A stretch of 64,000 nucleotides of DNA from Hydrogenispora sp. (GTDB lineage: Bacteria > Bacillota > UBA4882 > UBA10575). This document shows positions 27,317-35,578 of the stretch, in pieces. The position numbers were made by a program, and so were the translations under genes. The DNA is taken from positions 30,368 through 94,367 of the forward strand of contig DUQQ01000011.1 in assembly GCA_012837705.1 (NCBI GenBank), written 5' to 3'. Under the pieces are notes generated by a model. That model was not told the origin of the DNA, ran no database searches, and saw only the letters and a list, made by a program, of their open reading frames with translations. The stretch's first letter is position 1. Each line of letters opens with the position of its first letter.

Positions 27317-28237
27317 TTGAAAAGTTTCTTGCTGGCCTTAATACTACTGGTTGTGATGGCTCCGCTTTGCGCAGCGGCCGCGCCCGGGCTTGGTGCCCGT
27401 GCCCTGGGGATGGGTGGCGCTTATACCGCGGTAGCTGACGACGGGAGTGCGGCTTACTGGAACCCGGCCGGTATTGCGCAGGTAACGGTCGGTTTAGCCC
27501 TTGACGGCGGGTTCGAAGGGAATTTAAAGCAGATTGATGCGCTCCGGGAGCAAGATCCCGCCGCACTCGATGGCACCCTGGGCCTAAAAGGCGGTGCCAG
27601 TTTGATCCTGGGGAACTTTGGACTGGGTGCTTTAACTGAGAGTCGGGCCGAAATTGAGCCGGCAGCCCTCTTGAAGACGATGCGGATCGACCAGACGGAT
27701 CAGGTGTTCTTCACTTATGCCAATGAAATGACCGACCTTTTTGCCTTTGGTCTGAATGCGAAGTATGTGATGGCTAACACGGAAAGGCATACGGCCACCG
27801 GTATGATCGATCAAGGGGAAGGCAAAGGCTTTGCTGTTGATCTTGGCGCGATGTTTAAAGTAGGTAAGATCGTCCGGGTAGGCGCGGTCCTGAAAGACTT
27901 TGGACTGGTGGGGTTCAAGCTGAATGGGGTCGACTATGAGTGGCCGACCAGACTGGTCCTTGGCGGTGCGGTCAAGGCCCCCTTGTTGGGCACGGTTGTG
28001 GCGGCTGATCTGGAGACACCGCTACAAGGCGATGAGGACCCCGCCTTCCGGATCGGAGTGGAACAGCCTTTCTTGGGTATCCTGGCCTTTCGGGCAGGCG
28101 GATACCAGGAAGACGGTGATTTTAACTTTACGGCCGGTTGCGGTCTCAAGCTCGGTCCGGTTGCGCTGGACGTAGCGGCCGACCTGGGTCTGGGTGAGAA
28201 CACCGCGGTTTATGCTACCGCCCAGTTTAAATTCTAA
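27317..28237 (+). CDS. Secreted beta-barrel-like outer-membrane protein (TraF/PorV/UPF0164-type)
   Basis: A 306-residue protein with a clear signal peptide (FLLALILLVVMAPLCAAAA). The mature start is ARALGMGGAYTAVADDGSAAYWNPAGIA, the hallmark of outer-membrane barrel proteins of the TraF/PorV/FadL group. The rest is alternating beta-strand sequence, ending QFKF with a C-terminal Phe as in barrel insertion signals. The TTG at 27317 is 16 bases from its AAAGGAG site. An in-frame ATT at 27308, giving I/M-K-T-L-K-S, has ideal spacing and may be the true start. Such a protein needs an outer membrane to make sense, suggesting a diderm host. Confidence 0.7.
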   Translation: MKSFLLALILLVVMAPLCAAAAPGLGARALGMGGAYTAVADDGSAAYWNPAGIAQVTVGLALDGGFEGNLKQIDALREQDPAALDGTLGLKGGASLILGNFGLGALTESRAEIEPAALLKTMRIDQTDQVFFTYANEMTDLFAFGLNAKYVMANTERHTATGMIDQGEGKGFAVDLGAMFKVGKIVRVGAVLKDFGLVGFKLNGVDYEWPTRLVLGGAVKAPLLGTVVAADLETPLQGDEDPAFRIGVEQPFLGILAFRAGGYQEDGDFNFTAGCGLKLGPVALDVAADLGLGENTAVYATAQFKF

Positions 28238-28283
28238 GCGACTAAAAAGCATCTTAACTACGGAGGTCGACGGGTTTTCCGGC

Positions 28284-28925
28284 TTAACGCTGGAAGATCA
28301 GCGGGAGGGCGTTGGTGAAAAAGCCGATCCCGAAACCGATCAGACAAAGGCCCAAACCGCCGATGATTAACCGGTAAACTTTGGCGCTGAGAAAAGCTCT
28401 GGTCTTGCTGACCATCCAGGAAACCAATAGATACCAGGAAAAATCGGCCAGGATATGTCCCAGGTAAAAAAGGAGGACCCCGCCGAAGCCAAAGGTATTG
28501 AAGGCGTTCATAATGAGGCCGAGACCAACGACAACCCACCAAATGATGAAGTAAGGATTGGCGGCGCTGATCAAAGCGCCGCCAAGCATTATGCTGCGGT
28601 TTTTCGCCGGTGCGGTTGTGGACAGAGCAATGGTCACCTTGCCGCTCCAGCTGTCCCGGATCATCTGGCTACCCATAAAAACCAAGATGATGCCGCCGCA
28701 AAGGCCAATCAGGATTTGCGCGAGGATGGTGTTTAGGTATTGACCGAAACCTAAAAAGATCAGGATAACCAGCAGCAATTCAAGGAAGATGTGACCCAAC
28801 GAGACCATGAATCCGGCTTTCATGCCGGATTTTAAACTTTGATCCAGCGTATATGTGAGTAACGAACCGGGCATGACTGCACCCGAATAACCGATCAATA
28901 TGGACTGGAGAAAGATTGTAACCAA
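28284..28925 (-). CDS. LysE family transporter
   Basis: A 213-residue membrane protein with six hydrophobic segments and the LysE/RhtB start GYSGAVMPGSLLTYTLDQSLKSG, plus a mid-protein SAANPYFIIWW motif. The family exports amino acids or related small molecules; substrate unknown. TTG start with GGAAGTGA upstream. It converges with the barrel gene across 46 bases and has no recognisable operon partner. Confidence 0.88.
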   Translation of the reverse strand: MVTIFLQSILIGYSGAVMPGSLLTYTLDQSLKSGMKAGFMVSLGHIFLELLLVILIFLGFGQYLNTILAQILIGLCGGIILVFMGSQMIRDSWSGKVTIALSTTAPAKNRSIMLGGALISAANPYFIIWWVVVGLGLIMNAFNTFGFGGVLLFYLGHILADFSWYLLVSWMVSKTRAFLSAKVYRLIIGGLGLCLIGFGIGFFTNALPLIFQR

Positions 28926-29098
28926 ATTTGATCACTTCCATCTTTTTTCCCCAATTGTAACAGAAAAGAACCACAAAAACGAGAGGAAAAATAATTTGAC
29001 CGTGTTTAATTATGTATAATAGGGTTAGCCGCGCGGGCATAGACTAAGCTATCTGATCAATTTCGGATGGAGTTTTTAGAGAGCAGGAGGGAATGGGG

Positions 29099-29923
29099 AT
29101 GGGGCAAAACGAGATCATCGTCCGGAGTTGGAGCGAGGTTTGCGAACGTTTGTACGACAACGCTTGGAAACCAGAGCTTGGCCGCTTTCGTAGTGATTAT
29201 GCCTTCCGGGGGCTGGCCGATTGTCGATACCCGTTACAGAATAGTTTTTTTCGGGTGTGCCAAAACAATCCACAACTGGAATACCATATGCTCCGGAACT
29301 TTAAAAAATACGGGCAGTTCGATGACGCCAGTCTGGTCGCCTCCGACTGGCGGGTTATGACTTTAGCGCAACACCACGGTTTGCCCACCCGTCTAATGGA
29401 CTGGACGTATTCGCCCTTTGTCGCTTTGCATTTTGTGACCGACGATCCCACCAAGTATGACCAGGACGGGGTGATCTGGCAAGTTGATTATGTGCAGGTC
29501 AACCGGATGCTGCCCGAGCCGTTCAAAGGGGTGATGGAAAAGGAAGGGGCCAATGCTTTTACAGTCGAGATGATTGAAGAAGCGGTCCCGACGCTGCAGG
29601 ATTTTGACGATTTTCACGACCAGGACCATGATCTGGTTATTTTCTTTGAACCACCTTCCCTCGATTCCCGGATCGTCAATCAATTTGCATTCTTCTCTGT
29701 GATGTCTACCGCTACCGGACGCTTGGATGAGTGGCTTTACCAGTACCCCCATCTTTACCGGCGCATAATTATCCCCCGGGAGTTGAAATGGGAGATCCGG
29801 GATAAGCTTGATCAAGCCAATATCACCGAACGGATTCTCTTCCCCGGTTTGGATGGGTTAGCCAAATGGCTCTTGCGCCATTATACGCCCCGTTGTTTCG
29901 AACAGCCGGACCAGTCCGGATAG
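29099..29923 (+). CDS. FRG domain-containing protein
   Basis: A protein of about 275 residues carrying the FRG domain (PF08867): YAFRGLADCRYPLQNSFFR near residue 42, then LAQHHGLPTRLMDWTYSPFVALHFV near residue 102. These are the two blocks that define the domain. The domain is found in scattered bacterial and phage genes and has no established activity. The frame opens at ATG 29093, but the second ATG at 29099 has better spacing (9 bases) from AGGAGGG. It is a single gene with a terminator, unlinked in function to its neighbours, as accessory genes often are. Confidence 0.85.
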   Translation: MGQNEIIVRSWSEVCERLYDNAWKPELGRFRSDYAFRGLADCRYPLQNSFFRVCQNNPQLEYHMLRNFKKYGQFDDASLVASDWRVMTLAQHHGLPTRLMDWTYSPFVALHFVTDDPTKYDQDGVIWQVDYVQVNRMLPEPFKGVMEKEGANAFTVEMIEEAVPTLQDFDDFHDQDHDLVIFFEPPSLDSRIVNQFAFFSVMSTATGRLDEWLYQYPHLYRRIIIPRELKWEIRDKLDQANITERILFPGLDGLAKWLLRHYTPRCFEQPDQSG

Positions 29924-29926
29924 AAG

Positions 29927-29956
29927 AAACCGGTCCATGCTTTGGACCGGTTTTTC
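29927..29956. terminator. Bidirectional terminator between FRG gene and nadC
   Basis: AAACCGGTCCA-tgctt-TGGACCGGTTT then TTT. It serves the FRG gene and probably the converging nad operon. Confidence 0.8.
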
Positions 29957-30023
29957 TGAATTTCTAAAGGAAAAGCTGCTTGTCACCGGCTTTTGAAAAA
30001 GCCTTTGCCGGTATTTTATAGTT

Positions 30024-30860
30024 TTATAGCAGGAGACTGATGTCCAAAGCCTGAACGGAATGGGTGATGCGGCCAACAGAGATGAGGTCCACACCGGCGG
30101 CGGCAATTGCCTGGATGGTCTCCGCGGAAACATTCCCCGAGGCTTCAACCAGTGCTTTTCCGTCGATAAGGCGCACCATCTCGGCCATCAACGACGGCGA
30201 CATGTTGTCTAGCATAATAATATCGGCGCCGGCGGCCAAAGCTTCACGAACCTGCGCTTCCGATTCCACTTCCACTTCAATCTTCATGGTGTGGGGAGCG
30301 GCCATGCGGACTTTGGCGACGGCGGCTTTGATCCCGCCACAAGCGGCCAGATGGTTATCTTTGATCAGGACAGCATCGGCTAAGTTAAAACGGTGGTTGT
30401 AGCCACCGCCGACCCGGACAGCATATTTCTGCAAAGCGCGGAGCCCCGGTAGGGTTTTCCTGGTATCGACCACGCGGACCTGGGGATAATCGGCGAGCAA
30501 ATCCACCAATTTCCGGGTGGCGGTGGCGATTCCGGATAGATGTTGGAGAAAGTTAAGGGCCACCCTTTCGCCACTGAGCACGTCACGGGTGGGTCCGGAG
30601 ATTACGGCGAGTACCGTACCGGTGTCGACGCGGGCACCGTCCCCATGGGTGATCTTCAGGCTGATGGCGGAGTTTAGTTGGCGAAAGACCTCCTGCACGA
30701 CGGCCCAGCCACAGATCACCCCGGGCTCCTTGGCGATAAAACGGCCACTGGTGGTGGCTGTGGGGTCAATGGTCAGCGCGGAAGTGATGTCACCGGGACC
30801 GAGATCTTCCGCCAGGGCTTGGCGGACCAGGTCGGTATAGACGTTTTTTGGTAATTCCAT
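30024..30860 (-). CDS. nadC: Nicotinate-nucleotide pyrophosphorylase (carboxylating)
   Basis: A 278-residue type II phosphoribosyltransferase turning quinolinate and PRPP into nicotinate mononucleotide, CO2 and PPi. The family motifs are plain: LAEDLGPGDITSAL, VVDTRKTLPGLRALQKYAVRVGGGYNHRFNL, VLIKDNHLA, EVEVES and SGNVSAETI. It is the last gene of nadA-nadB-nadC, 18 bases after nadB, with GAGAGGTG before the ATG. Confidence 0.97.
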   Translation of the reverse strand: MELPKNVYTDLVRQALAEDLGPGDITSALTIDPTATTSGRFIAKEPGVICGWAVVQEVFRQLNSAISLKITHGDGARVDTGTVLAVISGPTRDVLSGERVALNFLQHLSGIATATRKLVDLLADYPQVRVVDTRKTLPGLRALQKYAVRVGGGYNHRFNLADAVLIKDNHLAACGGIKAAVAKVRMAAPHTMKIEVEVESEAQVREALAAGADIIMLDNMSPSLMAEMVRLIDGKALVEASGNVSAETIQAIAAAGVDLISVGRITHSVQALDISLLL

Positions 30861-30878
30861 CCAATAAACACCTCTCTT

Positions 30879-32483
30879 CTACCACGGCCATGTAAAGGGC
30901 TGGTCGGCAGGGATGGAATCAATACCTGCCGCCGAAAGGACAATCCGTTTTGTCCATGCCGGATCCGGTTCTGGGTAATCAACCCGGAAATGACTGCCCC
31001 GACTTTCCTGGCGAGCGAGGGCCGCGTTCAGCATCAACCGGACCAGGAGGCGCATGTTCTGTAACTCTAAGTAAGGGCGGCTTAAAGCCCTTGGCGCCTC
31101 TGGTGTCAACGGTACCAGAAGGCGTTGGGCGTTTTGCAAGTCCTCTGCCCGCCGGATAATACCCAGATGGGTGGAGGCCAATTCTTTGAGCGCCAAACGG
31201 TCAGCGGTTAAATTTTCCGGGTTGGTTTCGGTGGGGAAAACCGCCGTCAATTCCGGCGGGAGAGCTGGGCTTGTCCGCGGGTGCTCTTTGAGGTATTCAA
31301 AGATGCGATGGCCGAAGACCAAACCGTCCAGCAAAGAGTTGCTGGCTAAACGGTTTGCACCGTGCACCCCGGGATTGGCCACTTCACCGCAGGCAAATAG
31401 CCGGGGCAGCGCCGTCCGGCCGTGAAGATCGATGGCGATGCCCCCCATCATATAGTGGGCGGCCGGGGCGACTGGAATCGGTGCCTTGGTAATATCAAGG
31501 CCATAACGTAAACAGGTTTCGTAGATATTGGGAAAACGGCGTTTAATCAGATCCGCACTTAACAAGGAAAGATCAAGGTAAACATGGTCGGCACCGGTCT
31601 TTGCCATTTCCGACCATACGCTGCGGGCGACCACATCCCGGGGGGCCAGTTCTGCCTGTTCGTGGTAGGAAGGCATAAAACGGATCCCTTTCTGGTTACG
31701 GAGAATTCCCCCCTCGCCCCGGACCGCCTCGGTGATCAGAAAACAGGGGGCACCGTCCAGATGGAGGGCGGTCGGGTGAAACTGGACGAATTCCAGATCC
31801 GCCAAGGGGGCACCCGCCAGGAAGGCCAGGGCCAAACCATCGCCGGTGGCCACGGCGGGATTGGTGGTATCGGTAAAAATCTGTCCGCAACCTCCGGTTG
31901 TCAAAACCGTTGCTTCCGCTAGAAGACTGGTTTGTATTCCGTTTTCGGCTAGGACCAGGGCACCGTAGCAACCGCCTTCCCCGGTGAGCAGTGCCACGGC
32001 ATAATGATTTTCCTTTACCGTGATCTGTGGATGGGCCAAGACCCGTTGGGCAAGGATTTTTGTGATTTCGCGGCCGGTGGCATCACCATCGGCGTGTAAA
32101 ACCCGGGGATAAGAATGGGCTGCTTCCCGGGTCATGAGCAAGGTTCCAGCCTCGGCATCAAAGGGGACCCCCCAAGTAATTAATTCCTGGACCCGTTCCG
32201 GACCTTCATGCACCAATGCAGCAACCGCAGGAGGCAAGCAGAGACCAGCACCAGCTTGAATTGTATCGGTGTAGTGTAATTCTGGGGAGTCGGCCGGACT
32301 AAGGGCAACGGCAATGCCGCCTTGGGCGTAACTGGTATTACTTTCTTCCAGGGTATCTTTGGTGATTAAAGTTACGGCATCGATTTCCGCTAATTTAAGA
32401 GCGGTATAAAGTCCGGCGATTCCGCTACCGATCACCAAAAAAGGGGCCACGCTCTGACCGGCAGTGGAGAGATTAATCTTCAT
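30879..32483 (-). CDS. nadB: L-aspartate oxidase
   Basis: A 534-residue FAD enzyme oxidising aspartate to iminoaspartate for NAD synthesis. FAD site: PFLVIGSGIAGLYTALKLAE near the N-terminus; succinate-dehydrogenase-like motifs SNTSYAQGGIAVAL and GARLA-type HGANRLASNSLLDGLVFG. The C-terminal helical domain (about 430-500) is present. It starts at an ATG after AAGGAGG. The 82-base gap to nadA contains a CCTCTCC...GGAGAGG stem that may act as an intercistronic structure. Confidence 0.97.
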   Translation of the reverse strand: MKINLSTAGQSVAPFLVIGSGIAGLYTALKLAEIDAVTLITKDTLEESNTSYAQGGIAVALSPADSPELHYTDTIQAGAGLCLPPAVAALVHEGPERVQELITWGVPFDAEAGTLLMTREAAHSYPRVLHADGDATGREITKILAQRVLAHPQITVKENHYAVALLTGEGGCYGALVLAENGIQTSLLAEATVLTTGGCGQIFTDTTNPAVATGDGLALAFLAGAPLADLEFVQFHPTALHLDGAPCFLITEAVRGEGGILRNQKGIRFMPSYHEQAELAPRDVVARSVWSEMAKTGADHVYLDLSLLSADLIKRRFPNIYETCLRYGLDITKAPIPVAPAAHYMMGGIAIDLHGRTALPRLFACGEVANPGVHGANRLASNSLLDGLVFGHRIFEYLKEHPRTSPALPPELTAVFPTETNPENLTADRLALKELASTHLGIIRRAEDLQNAQRLLVPLTPEAPRALSRPYLELQNMRLLVRLMLNAALARQESRGSHFRVDYPEPDPAWTKRIVLSAAGIDSIPADQPFTWPW

Positions 32484-32565
32484 TATTGATGGCCTCCTTA
32501 AAATTAGAGCTAAAAGGGAAACCTCTCCCCGCTGGGGCGAGGAGAGGAGAGAAAAGTAGGAGAAC

Positions 32566-33477
32566 CTATTTAACCGCCAACATCCGTTCGAGACTACGGC
32601 GGGCTTGTGAATGGATTGGCTCCGGTACGGTAATCACCGGTTGGAGCGTGCGGAGGGCAGTGGCCACATCCGCTAAGGTCGTTTTTTTCATGTTTGGACA
32701 GACCAGTTTGGGAGTTAAAAGATAGAAACGTTTATCCGGGTAACGCTTTTTTAGACCATGGATGATGCCCATCTCGGTGCCGATAATAAATGTGGAGGCA
32801 TCCATCTTCGCCACTTGTTCGACAATCTGTTTCGTACTGCCGATAAAATCGGCGTGGGCGATGACCTCTGGTCGGCACTCGGGATGGATTAAAAGCTTGG
32901 CTTCCGGATGGGCCTGTTTTACCTTTTCAACCTCATCGACGGAGACCTGGTGATGGGTACGGCAGAACCCAGGCCACAGATGGAACTTTTTCTCCGGGAT
33001 CTGAGCAGCAACATAGCTCCCCAGGTTTTGGTCGGGAAGAAAAATGATCTCCTCTTCGGCTAAAGAGCGCACGACTTTTACCGTATTGGAAGAAGTGCAA
33101 CAGATGTCACTGACCGCCTTGACCGCGGCACTGGTGTTCACGTAAGCGACGACTGCCGCCTGGGGATATTTTGCCCGCCACTCTTTGACGGTCTCGGCGT
33201 CGGCCATATCCGCCATGGGACAGCCGGCTTCGGGAGCAGGCAGTAAAACCGTTTTTTCGGGGGAAAGAAGGGCGGCACTTTCCGCCATGAAATGGACACC
33301 ACATAAAACAAGAACCGAATGGGGTGAATCGGCCGCCAAACGGCTTAACTCCAGCGAATCACCGACAAAATCGGCGATATCCTGCACCTCATCGTTTTGG
33401 TAAGTGTGGGCTAAGATCAAAGCATCTCTTTCTGCTTTTAACTTTTGGATTTCCGTGATCAACTCAAGTTGTGACAT
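32566..33477 (-). CDS. nadA: Quinolinate synthase
   Basis: A 303-residue [4Fe-4S] enzyme condensing iminoaspartate with dihydroxyacetone phosphate. Cluster cysteines are visible: VLCGVHFMAE, HPECRPEV and LVCPNMKKT, in the usual three positions. Also AHTYQNDEVQDIADFVGDSLELS at the start and CTSSNTVKVV mid-protein. It leads the nad operon, with an AAGGGGGG ribosome site and a TTGACA-16-TACAAT promoter. Confidence 0.98.
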   Translation of the reverse strand: MSQLELITEIQKLKAERDALILAHTYQNDEVQDIADFVGDSLELSRLAADSPHSVLVLCGVHFMAESAALLSPEKTVLLPAPEAGCPMADMADAETVKEWRAKYPQAAVVAYVNTSAAVKAVSDICCTSSNTVKVVRSLAEEEIIFLPDQNLGSYVAAQIPEKKFHLWPGFCRTHHQVSVDEVEKVKQAHPEAKLLIHPECRPEVIAHADFIGSTKQIVEQVAKMDASTFIIGTEMGIIHGLKKRYPDKRFYLLTPKLVCPNMKKTTLADVATALRTLQPVITVPEPIHSQARRSLERMLAVK

Positions 33478-33502
33478 TTACTACCCCCCTTATGTCATTT
33501 TA

Positions 33503-33530
33503 ATTGTATCGTTATTTCACCGTTTGTCAA
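33503..33530 (-). promoter_or_regulatory. Promoter of nadA-nadB-nadC
   Basis: Minus strand: TTGACA (33525-33530), 16-base spacer, TACAAT (33503-33508), about 25 bases before the nadA ATG. Confidence 0.75.
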
Positions 33531-33602
33531 TTCGTATGGAAATAATGAAAAAACTGCTTAACAGTAAATTTACCATTTGCCGCGTTTTTTAACGAAAGGC
33601 GC

Positions 33603-33631
33603 TTCACTTCTTCTCGGTCCTGCGGTAAAAT
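33603..33631 (+). promoter_or_regulatory. Probable promoter of folB
   Basis: TTCACT (33603-33608), 17-base spacer, TAAAAT (33626-33631), 22 bases before the chosen folB start. Confidence 0.5.
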
Positions 33632-33653
33632 GGGTTGGAAAGAGGGGAAGAAA

Positions 33654-34034
33654 ATGGCGACAGACAAATTAGTTTTACAAAACATGATCTTCTATGGATA
33701 CCATGGGGTTTTTGCGGCCGAAAAGGAGTTGGGGCAACGCTTTGAGGTCGATGCCGAACTTTATCTGGACTTACGCCAGGCTGGTATCAACGATGATCTG
33801 GAAGCAACCGTCAACTATGCCGAGGTCTACACCATAATCAAGGAGCTTGTCGAAGAACGGGAGTATAATCTTCTGGAAGGGTTGGCCGAAGAGATTGCTG
33901 ACACCCTGCTTACAGCCTACTCCCTCCAGGAAATTGTGGTCCGCGTCCGGAAACCCCAGCCTCCTGTTGGTGGTGTCATGGATTATTTTGGGGTCGAGAT
34001 CCGGCGTCGGGCGGCAAAGATAAACCAATTTTAA
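33654..34034 (+). CDS. folB: Dihydroneopterin aldolase
   Basis: A 126-residue folate-pathway enzyme converting 7,8-dihydroneopterin to 6-hydroxymethyl-dihydropterin and glycolaldehyde. Recognised by FYGYHGVFAAEKELGQRFEVDAEL, VNYAEVY and the catalytic Lys in VRVRKPQPP. The ATG at 33654 follows an AGAGGGG site at good spacing; the longer frame from 33630 overlaps the promoter -10. It stands alone, without folP or folK beside it. Confidence 0.93.
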   Translation: MATDKLVLQNMIFYGYHGVFAAEKELGQRFEVDAELYLDLRQAGINDDLEATVNYAEVYTIIKELVEEREYNLLEGLAEEIADTLLTAYSLQEIVVRVRKPQPPVGGVMDYFGVEIRRRAAKINQF

Positions 34035-34077
34035 AGATTAAGGAAAAAAAAGGGAAGCCAAAACGCTGTCCTTCGGT

Positions 34078-34118
34078 AAAAGCCTTCTCTCCAGAACGGA
34101 GAGGAGGCTTTTTTGTTT
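34078..34118 (+). terminator. Terminator after folB
   Basis: AAAAGCCTTCTCTCC, loop agaac, GGAGAGGAGGCTTTTTT: an almost perfect 14-bp stem with T-run. Confidence 0.8.
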
Positions 34119-34166
34119 AATGGTAATTGCTGGCGCATTAAGTCGGATCTACCGGGGAAGAATAAG

Positions 34167-34194
34167 TTTACAACTTTACCAAAGGCATCATAAT
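34167..34194 (+). promoter_or_regulatory. Probable promoter of the glycosyltransferase operon
   Basis: TTTACA (34167-34172), 16-base spacer, CATAAT (34189-34194), about 38 bases before the ATG at 34232. Confidence 0.5.
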
Positions 34195-34231
34195 TCAAGC
34201 CGGCCGGTAATGTTTAAGGAGGAAGAAATAA

Positions 34232-35578
34232 ATGCGGGTTTTAATGCTGAGCTGGGAATATCCGCCGGAAATCGTGGGTGGGATTGCCCCCCATGTTCAC
34301 GATCTTTCTCTGGCCTTAACAGAAAAAGGACAGGAAGTGACGGTTTTGACCAGGAGCAATGCCCCAGCGGAAAGCAGGGAACAGCGCGACGGGATCAAGA
34401 TCTGCCGGGTCGGGCGTAGCGCCCCCGAACCGCCCGACTTTGTCTCTTGGGTGATGCAGCTTAATCTGCAGTTAATGGAGAAGGCCGTATCCATGGTTGA
34501 AGATGGGGAAGACTTCGATTTAATCCATGCCCATGATTGGTTGGTGGCTTACGCCGGAAAAGGATTAAAACATGCCTTCCGCAAACCGTTGGTCGCGACG
34601 GTTCATGCGACCGAATGGGGACGGAATAACGGCCTCCATAATGAGTTGCAACGCTACATCAGTAATGTCGAATGGTGGTTGGCTTTTGAGGCTTGGCGGG
34701 TGATCTGTTGTAGCCGCTATATGCGGGGCGAACTGCAGCGCATCTTTCAGCTGCCCCTGAATAAATTGCGAGTCATTCCCAATGGGGTTTATCCGGAGCC
34801 ATTTCGTCGGCAAGCGGGGGATGTCCGGGCGATCCGGCGGAAATATGCCGCCGATGATGAGCAGGTCGTGTTTTATGTTGGCCGTTTGGTCTTTGAAAAA
34901 GGGTTGGATCTGCTTTTGGCGGCTGCTCCGCGAATTCTAGCGCACAACGAAAAGGTCAAGTTTATCATTGCCGGAAAAGGCCCCTATGCGGAACATTTAC
35001 ATCACCGGGCCCGAGAAATGGGCCTTTATCATAAGTTTTATTTCACCGGTTATGTTGATGACTTAACACGGAACGCCTTGTTCAGCACGGCCGATGTTGC
35101 GGTTTTCCCCAGTCTATATGAACCGTTCGGGATCGTGGCTTTGGAAGCGATGGCAGCGGGAACACCGGTGGTTGTCACCGATACCGGTGGATTGGGCGAA
35201 GTGGTCCAGCACGGAAAGAACGGTTTGAAGGCTTTCCCTAACAACCCGGAATCGCTGGCGGATAATATCTTATGGGTTCTCAACCATCCGGAACAGGCGG
35301 CTGCCATGCGGGAGCAAGCCCAGCGCGATCTGGAAACCACGTATAATTGGGGGAAGATTGCCGCTGAGACCATTGATGTCTACCAAGAAATTCTGTGGGA
35401 GTATAAACGGTCCGATTGGCACCGCCAGGTGGCGACGGCCGGGCGGGGATTGCCCAGTGACCACCGGCTCCGTTCGGTCCCCGCCGCGGCCCTTGCCTAC
35501 AGTCGGTATACGCCGACCGGCGGGGAGGCGGACCAGTTACCTCCGGTTTTTAACGGGCAAAAGGAGGGATACCAATGA
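34232..35578 (+). CDS. GT4 family glycosyltransferase
   Basis: A 448-residue GT-B enzyme. The N-terminal acceptor domain starts MRVLMLSWEYPPEIVGGIAPHV. The donor domain has VFYVGRLVFEKGLDLLL, KFIIAGKGPY and the EX7E element SLYEPFGIVALEAMAAGTPVV. The closest resemblance is to glycogen-synthase-like or sucrose/mannosyl GT4 proteins in Clostridia; the sugar is not predictable. The last 45 residues are a Pro/Arg-rich tail. It overlaps the next gene by 4 bases (ATGA), so the two products probably act together. AAGGAGG site. Confidence 0.9.
   Translation: MRVLMLSWEYPPEIVGGIAPHVHDLSLALTEKGQEVTVLTRSNAPAESREQRDGIKICRVGRSAPEPPDFVSWVMQLNLQLMEKAVSMVEDGEDFDLIHAHDWLVAYAGKGLKHAFRKPLVATVHATEWGRNNGLHNELQRYISNVEWWLAFEAWRVICCSRYMRGELQRIFQLPLNKLRVIPNGVYPEPFRRQAGDVRAIRRKYAADDEQVVFYVGRLVFEKGLDLLLAAAPRILAHNEKVKFIIAGKGPYAEHLHHRAREMGLYHKFYFTGYVDDLTRNALFSTADVAVFPSLYEPFGIVALEAMAAGTPVVVTDTGGLGEVVQHGKNGLKAFPNNPESLADNILWVLNHPEQAAAMREQAQRDLETTYNWGKIAAETIDVYQEILWEYKRSDWHRQVATAGRGLPSDHRLRSVPAAALAYSRYTPTGGEADQLPPVFNGQKEGYQ

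Noticed and set aside
28990-29025. Promoter TTGACC...TATAAT ahead of the FRG gene
   Set aside because: The spacer is only 13 bases, outside the workable range, so it is not called.
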